This document shows, in pieces, positions 59,308 to 64,000 of a stretch of DNA of 64,000 nucleotides. The notes beneath the pieces are model-generated. The model was not told the DNA's origin. It did no database searches and saw only the letters and a list, made by a program, of their open reading frames with translations. The stretch's first letter is position 1. Every line of letters starts with the position of its first letter. The stretch comes from Pseudomonas sp. (lineage in GTDB: Bacteria > Pseudomonadota > Gammaproteobacteria > Pseudomonadales > Pseudomonadaceae): contig NZ_JAQGNX010000170.1 of the NCBI RefSeq assembly GCF_028293835.1, positions 62,001 to 126,000 of the forward strand, written 5' to 3'. A program made the translations under genes and the position numbers.

Positions 59308-61584
59308 ATGTCGGACCGTTTTGAACTCTTCCTCACTTGCCCTAAGGGCCTTGAAGGCTTGCTCGCTGAGGAAGCCACTGGGCTTGGCCTTGAGGAAACC
59401 CGCGAACACACGTCAGCTATCCGTGGCTTGGCGGACATGGAAACCGCCTACCGGCTGTGCCTCTGGTCGCGCCTGGCCAACCGCGTGTTGCTGGTTATCA
59501 AGCGTTTCCCCATGAAAGACGCCGAGGACCTGTACCACGGCGTGCTCGATGTTGAATGGGAAGACCATCTGGACGCCGAAGGCAGCCTGGCAGTGGAGTT
59601 CAGCGGTAACGGTTCGGGTATCGACAACACCCACTTCGGTGCGCTGAAGGTCAAGGATGCAATCGTCGACAAGCTGCGTACCCCGTCAGGCTTGCGTCCT
59701 TCGGTGGACAAGCTTAATCCGGATTTGCGCGTGCATTTGCGCCTGGATCGCGGCGAAGCCATTTTGTCCCTTGATCTATCGGGCCACAGCTTGCACCAGC
59801 GCGGTTACCGTCTGCAGCAGGGGGCCGCGCCGCTGAAAGAAAACCTCGCAGCCGCGATTTTGGTGCGGTCCGGCTGGCCGCGCATCGCCGCCCAGGGTGG
59901 GGCACTGACCGACCCTATGTGTGGCGTCGGTACGTTCCTGGTTGAAGGCGCAATGATGGCGGCGGACATCGCGCCAAACCTTAAGCGTGAGCGTTGGGGC
60001 TTCTCTGCCTGGCTGGGACACATCCCGGCGATCTGGAAAAAGCTGCATGATGAAGCGCAGGCCCGAGCCGATATCGGTCTGGCCAAGCCACCATTGTGGG
60101 TGCGCGGTTATGAAGCCGACCCACGCCTGATCCAGCCTGCGCGCAACAACATTGAGCGTGCGGGTTTGAGTGAGTGGATCAAGGTCTATCAAGGGGAAGT
60201 CGCGACGTTTGAACCGCGTCCAGACCAGAATCAGAAAGGCCTGGTCATTTGTAACCCTCCGTACGGGGAGCGTCTGGGCGACGAAGCAAGCTTGCTTTAT
60301 CTCTACCAGAACCTCGGCGAGCGTTTGCGTCAGGCATGCTTGAACTGGGAAGCCGCGGTGTTCACCGGCGCACCTGACCTGGGCAAGCGCATGGGTATCC
60401 GCAGCCACAAGCAATATGCATTCTGGAACGGTGCGTTACCCTGCAAACTGCTGTTGATCAAGGTATTGCCTGATCAATTCGTCACTGGCGAGCGCCGTAC
60501 CGCTGAGCAGCGTCAAGTGGAGCGTGAGCAGGTTGAAGCGCAAGCTGCCGAATCAACCGAAGTCGAAGCACCGGGCAAATATGAGAAGTACAACAAAAAC
60601 GGTAATCCGATCAAAACGCCTGAGCCGGTCGTCGAGCTGGCGCGCCTGAGCGAAGGCGGGCAGATGTTCGCTAACCGTCTGCAGAAGAATCTCAAATTGC
60701 TGGGCAAATGGGTGCGCCGCGAGGGCATCGACTGTTATCGCGTCTACGATGCCGATATGCCGGAATATTCCCTCGCCATCGACCTGTATCACGACTGGGT
60801 TCACGTCCAGGAATACGCGGCGCCCAAGTCCATCGACCCGGAAAAAGCCTCGGCCCGCTTGTTCGATGCATTGGCAGCCATCCCTCAGGCGCTAAACATT
60901 GATAAGAGTCGTGTCGTGATCAAGCGTCGCGAACGCCAGAGCGGCACCAAACAGTACGAGCGTCAAAGCGCCCAGGGTCAGTTTCGCGAAGTCAGTGAAG
61001 GCGGCGTCAAGTTGCTGGTCAACCTGACTGACTACCTGGACACCGGCCTGTTCCTCGATCATCGCCCGATGCGCATGCGTATCCAGCGCGAAGCGGCTGG
61101 CAAGCGGTTCCTCAATCTGTACAGCTACACGGGCACCGCAAGCGTGCATGCCGCCAAAGGTGGCGCTCGCACTACCACCAGTGTCGACCTGTCGAAGACC
61201 TATCTGGACTGGGCGCGGCGTAACCTGTCACTTAACGGCTTCTCGGATAAAAATCGCCTGGAGCAGGGTGATGTCATGGCCTGGCTGGATGCCTGCCGCG
61301 ACGAATACGACTTGATCTTCATCGATCCGCCGACGTTCTCCAACTCCAAGCGCATGGAAGGCATCTTCGATGTGCAGCGAGACCAGGTGCAGTTGCTGGA
61401 TCTGGCCATGGCGCGTTTGGCCCCGGGCGGCGTGTTGTACTTTTCCAACAACTTCCGCAAATTCCAGTTGGATGAGAATTTGAGCGAGCGTTATGCGATC
61501 GAGGAAATCACCGCACAAACGGTAGATCCGGATTTTGCCCGCAATACCAGGATTCACCGCGCCTGGCGCATTACTGCACGCTGA
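59308..61584 (+). CDS. rlmL: 23S rRNA methyltransferase RlmL with fused RlmK
   Basis: This fused enzyme makes m2G2445 (RlmL part) and m7G2069 (RlmK part) in 23S rRNA. The 758 residues contain an N-terminal ferredoxin-like/THUMP region (FELFLTCPKGLEGLLAEEA to about 160), the RlmL methyltransferase with DPMCGVGTFLVEGAMMA and catalytic NPPYGER from residue 316, and the RlmK domain with NLYSYTGTASVHAAKGG, TSVDLSKTYLDWARRNL and IDPPTFSNSKR (IDPP at 672-675). It stands alone and is followed by a long perfect inverted repeat. Confidence 0.96.
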   Translation: MSDRFELFLTCPKGLEGLLAEEATGLGLEETREHTSAIRGLADMETAYRLCLWSRLANRVLLVIKRFPMKDAEDLYHGVLDVEWEDHLDAEGSLAVEFSGNGSGIDNTHFGALKVKDAIVDKLRTPSGLRPSVDKLNPDLRVHLRLDRGEAILSLDLSGHSLHQRGYRLQQGAAPLKENLAAAILVRSGWPRIAAQGGALTDPMCGVGTFLVEGAMMAADIAPNLKRERWGFSAWLGHIPAIWKKLHDEAQARADIGLAKPPLWVRGYEADPRLIQPARNNIERAGLSEWIKVYQGEVATFEPRPDQNQKGLVICNPPYGERLGDEASLLYLYQNLGERLRQACLNWEAAVFTGAPDLGKRMGIRSHKQYAFWNGALPCKLLLIKVLPDQFVTGERRTAEQRQVEREQVEAQAAESTEVEAPGKYEKYNKNGNPIKTPEPVVELARLSEGGQMFANRLQKNLKLLGKWVRREGIDCYRVYDADMPEYSLAIDLYHDWVHVQEYAAPKSIDPEKASARLFDALAAIPQALNIDKSRVVIKRRERQSGTKQYERQSAQGQFREVSEGGVKLLVNLTDYLDTGLFLDHRPMRMRIQREAAGKRFLNLYSYTGTASVHAAKGGARTTTSVDLSKTYLDWARRNLSLNGFSDKNRLEQGDVMAWLDACRDEYDLIFIDPPTFSNSKRMEGIFDVQRDQVQLLDLAMARLAPGGVLYFSNNFRKFQLDENLSERYAIEEITAQTVDPDFARNTRIHRAWRITAR

Positions 61585-61592
61585 AATGGAGC

Positions 61593-61631
61593 CGTGTCTA
61601 CACCTGTCTGAATTAGTCAGGTGTAGACACG
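61593..61631. repeat. Perfect 14-bp inverted repeat after rlmL
   Basis: CGTGTCTACACCTG (61593-61606) and CAGGTGTAGACACG (61618-61631) are perfect inverse copies separated by 11 bases, part of which (CT/AG) extends the pairing. No T-run follows, so it is not a standard terminator. It could be a protein-binding site or stem regulating the next gene. Confidence 0.6.
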
Positions 61632-61720
61632 AGTATGACTGGTCAAATTAGTGGCAAATAGCTATAACGGAGTTATTGCCACGGTGACGCTGAAACACAC
61701 TGGCGTTATGAGTTTTATTG

Positions 61721-64000
61721 ATGCCCTCCAACAGCCCTCAATCCAAGATTCCCGACACGATCAACGAGAATGCTCGCGCATGGCTCGCTGCCGTCGTGGC
61801 TTTCGGTGCGGGCGCTGTGCTGACCACCGTATTGGTGATGTCCAGCAACCAGCGCCATGAGCGTCAAGTGCAACTGCGCTTCAATATGTTGGCGGACGAG
61901 CGCCTCAGCCGTGTTCAGGAACGCCTCGACGATCAGGTCCAGCGGCTGGATGGCCTGCGACGGTTTTTTGTTTACTCCGATGAAGTCCTGCGCTCCGAAT
62001 TCGACGGTTATGCTGCGCCGCTGTTGGTGTTGACCCAGGCTTATTCCTGGGCGCCGAAAGTCGCAGGGGCCGAGCGGGGGCGGTTTGAACAGCACGCGCG
62101 GGACGAGGGGTTGAGCGGTTATACCGTTCGCGAGATCGACACGGCGACCGGCGGGCTAAAGACCGCTGCCGAGCGTTCTGAGTATTTCCCGGTGCTTTTC
62201 ACTCAGTCACGCAGCACGCAACCGCTGCCGCTGGGTTTTGACCTCAGCTCCGAGTCCATTCGCGACGCCACGCTGAAGCGAGCAACTCAAACGGGAAGCA
62301 TGGCGGTGTCCACCAGGATGACGCTTGTAGGGATCGAGCCCGATATCGCCAGCGGAGTGCTGCTGGTCGCTCCGGTGCTGCATCCAGCGAGCAACAGCGA
62401 CAGCCAGAATCAAGCCCTGTCTGGCTATGTCATGGCAGTGATTAGCTTCAGCAGATTGATGTCTGACGGCCTGCCCGGTGAGATCAGCGATAACCTTGCG
62501 TTGCAGTTGTTCGATGCTTCTTCGCCTGGGGTTCCAGACCTGCTGTATCAGTCGAGCAATACCGCCGCCCACAGCCATCTGCGGCTGATTGCGCGAGTGA
62601 GCCTGGCTGATCGGGAATACAGCCTGGTCATCCGTCCGGCCGCCGCGTTTCTGGTGGCCAATCAGTCGGTGGCGAGCGTGGTGGTGATGGGCGGCTTATT
62701 CAGCCTGATCCTCAGTGCGCTGTTGTATAGCCTGGTCAGCAGGCGTCAGCGGGCGTTGAAACTGGTTGAGCTGCGCACCATCGAGTTGCGTAGCGTGCTG
62801 GATGCCACGACTCAAGTAGCGATTATTGCCACCGATCTGACCGGCACCATCAGTACCTTCAATGCGGGTGCCCAGCAGATGCTCGGCTATAACGGCGATG
62901 AAGTGTTGGGACAACTGGCCCTAAGGGACTTGCATCTATTGGCTGAGTTGCAAACCCATGGTCGTTATTTAAGCCGGCGTTATGGCCGCGATGTCGCCGT
63001 TGCCGAAGTGATGTTGTTTGAGGCGCTGGAAGAGGGCGGTCATCCCACTCGGGAATGGACGTTTGTACGTAAAGACGGCAGTTCATTGATGGTTAATATG
63101 CTAGTGACCGCCGTGCGCAACGATCAGGACCAGTGGACAGGTTTTCTGGTCATTTGCATTGATGTGACGGAGGGCAAGCGCGTCCATGAGGCGTTGGCCG
63201 CGCGTGACTTGATGCTGGAAAAACTCAGCGCGCAGGTTCCGGGCGGTATCTATCAATATCAAGTGAATAGCGATGGCAGTTCGTGGTTTAACTACACCAA
63301 CTCCGGGATGTGGAGGATTTACGAACTGTCTCAAGAGTCAATGCAAGGCGAAACCCAAGCGGTATTGAATCGGATTCACTCAGAGGACCGGGACCGAATT
63401 ATAAAATCCATCGACTTTTCTGCTCAGAATTTGACTCATTGGTGCGAGGAATACCGTGTCGAATTACCGCGCCAGGGCCTTCGCTGGTTGCGAGGTGAAG
63501 CCACGCCGGAGCGACTGATCGATGGCGGGGTGCTGTGGCATGGCTTTGTTTCTGATATCTCGGATTTGAAACGGGTTGAAGAAGAGTTGCGCGGCCTGTC
63601 GGTAACGGACGTGCTAACGGGTGTTTATAACCGCCGCTTTTTTCAGGAGCGGCTTAAAGCGGAATTGTCTCGTGCACAACGGCACGGCGGCGCGTTGTCC
63701 GTGATCATGCTGGACATTGATCATTTCAAGCGTATCAACGATCAATTCGGTCACGCAGCAGGCGACCAGGCGTTGCAGGGGTTGTGTCAGCGTATCAACC
63801 AGCGTTTACGTCGCGATGACGTGTTCTGCAGGCTCGGTGGCGAAGAGTTCATGGTGTTGTGCCCGGATACCAATGGCGAAAACGCTTACACCTTGGCGGT
63901 GGAGCTGTGGGACGCCTTACGTCGCGAACCTATTGATGGCGTAGGCGCCGTCAGCGCCAGCTTCGGTATTGCCAGTTGGCGCACTGGCGAAAGTGAAGAT
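61721..64000 (+). CDS. CHASE-PAS-PAS-GGDEF diguanylate cyclase (partial, runs off right edge)
   Basis: A membrane sensor that probably makes c-di-GMP. The 760 visible codons have a first helix (about residues 20-40), a periplasmic CHASE domain (about 75-275; VYSDEVLRSEFDGYAAPLLV), a second helix (about 316-338; VVVMGGLFSLILSALLYSL), a PAS domain with PAC (about 360-480; FNAGAQQMLGYNGDEVLG), a second PAS-like region (about 490-605), and a GGDEF domain with GGEEF at 706-710 and an RxxD inhibitory site (RRDD) just before it. The active signature GGEEF suggests real cyclase activity. Start is ATG 61721 or TTG 61718; a stop codon at 61709 closes the frame upstream. The end, perhaps with further domains, is outside the window. 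Confidence 0.9.
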   Translation, partial: MPSNSPQSKIPDTINENARAWLAAVVAFGAGAVLTTVLVMSSNQRHERQVQLRFNMLADERLSRVQERLDDQVQRLDGLRRFFVYSDEVLRSEFDGYAAPLLVLTQAYSWAPKVAGAERGRFEQHARDEGLSGYTVREIDTATGGLKTAAERSEYFPVLFTQSRSTQPLPLGFDLSSESIRDATLKRATQTGSMAVSTRMTLVGIEPDIASGVLLVAPVLHPASNSDSQNQALSGYVMAVISFSRLMSDGLPGEISDNLALQLFDASSPGVPDLLYQSSNTAAHSHLRLIARVSLADREYSLVIRPAAAFLVANQSVASVVVMGGLFSLILSALLYSLVSRRQRALKLVELRTIELRSVLDATTQVAIIATDLTGTISTFNAGAQQMLGYNGDEVLGQLALRDLHLLAELQTHGRYLSRRYGRDVAVAEVMLFEALEEGGHPTREWTFVRKDGSSLMVNMLVTAVRNDQDQWTGFLVICIDVTEGKRVHEALAARDLMLEKLSAQVPGGIYQYQVNSDGSSWFNYTNSGMWRIYELSQESMQGETQAVLNRIHSEDRDRIIKSIDFSAQNLTHWCEEYRVELPRQGLRWLRGEATPERLIDGGVLWHGFVSDISDLKRVEEELRGLSVTDVLTGVYNRRFFQERLKAELSRAQRHGGALSVIMLDIDHFKRINDQFGHAAGDQALQGLCQRINQRLRRDDVFCRLGGEEFMVLCPDTNGENAYTLAVELWDALRREPIDGVGAVSASFGIASWRTGESED

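Noticed and set aside
61651..61860. 69-codon frame at the start of the diguanylate cyclase gene
   Set aside because: It overlaps the CHASE-GGDEF protein in another frame and its sequence is arbitrary beyond the first residues.
1..64000. CRISPR arrays, tRNA/rRNA genes, prophage or integrase genes
   Set aside because: I scanned for regular short repeats, cloverleaf-like sequences and phage-type proteins and found none; the repeats present are REP elements.

Overview
The window is chromosomal DNA from a Pseudomonas, most likely of the P. fluorescens group. The evidence is the cmaX-crfX-cmpX-sigX-oprF block, the lipoprotein OprI, a GntR-controlled 2-methylcitrate cluster with acnD/prpF, the nasS-nasT/nasA/nirBD-nasC-cobA nitrate assimilation block, and many dispersed REP elements of the kind common in this genus. 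Most genes are housekeeping or metabolic. I see no prophage, integrase, insertion sequence, CRISPR array, rRNA or tRNA. The last gene runs off the right edge; the kdp operon is entered at kdpC on the left.

Layout: (1) 1-4.1 kb, potassium uptake: kdpC, kdpD, kdpE. (2) 4.1-9 kb: tatD, a lytic transglycosylase, then a small orphan gene with a striking 5' leader that looks like a SAM-II riboswitch plus terminator, greB, and a PI-PLC-like phosphodiesterase. (3) 8.8-17.3 kb: ybbP/ybbA export ABC system with divergent tesA, an L,D-transpeptidase, oprI, an acetyltransferase, DAHP synthase and a thioredoxin-like protein. (4) 17.3-27.3 kb: a PanE-like reductase, a 5'-nucleotidase, a universal stress protein, cysB, cysH, thrH, pabB, then a conserved trio (periplasmic retropepsin-like protein, inactive transglutaminase with 7 TM helices, RimK-like ATP-grasp ligase) of poorly defined function.

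(5) 27.6-35.9 kb: propionate catabolism by the 2-methylcitrate cycle (prpR-prpB-prpC-acnD-prpF-prpD). (6) 36-41.4 kb: ppsR/ppsA, the gluconeogenic PEP synthase with its regulatory kinase, a hydrolase, a Rieske protein and rraA. The pyruvate made by the methylcitrate cycle can feed PpsA. (7) 41.4-45.4 kb: the cell-envelope block cmaX-crfX-cmpX-sigX-oprF.

(8) 45.5-57.2 kb: nitrate assimilation. NasS (nitrate sensor) and NasT (ANTAR RNA-binding antiterminator) are encoded next to the nitrate transporter nasA, a PP2C-kinase fusion, and the nirB-nirD-nasC-cobA operon. Both nasA and nirB are preceded by a sigma-54 promoter-like sequence, two hairpins with A1/G4 hexaloops, and an intrinsic terminator, so both appear to be controlled by NasT antitermination. 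(9) 57.3-64 kb: pyrD, rmf with a structured leader, rlmL (fused RlmK), and the N-terminal 760 codons of a CHASE-PAS-PAS-GGDEF diguanylate cyclase.

All calls come from reading the sequence and from knowledge of protein families; no database search was run.
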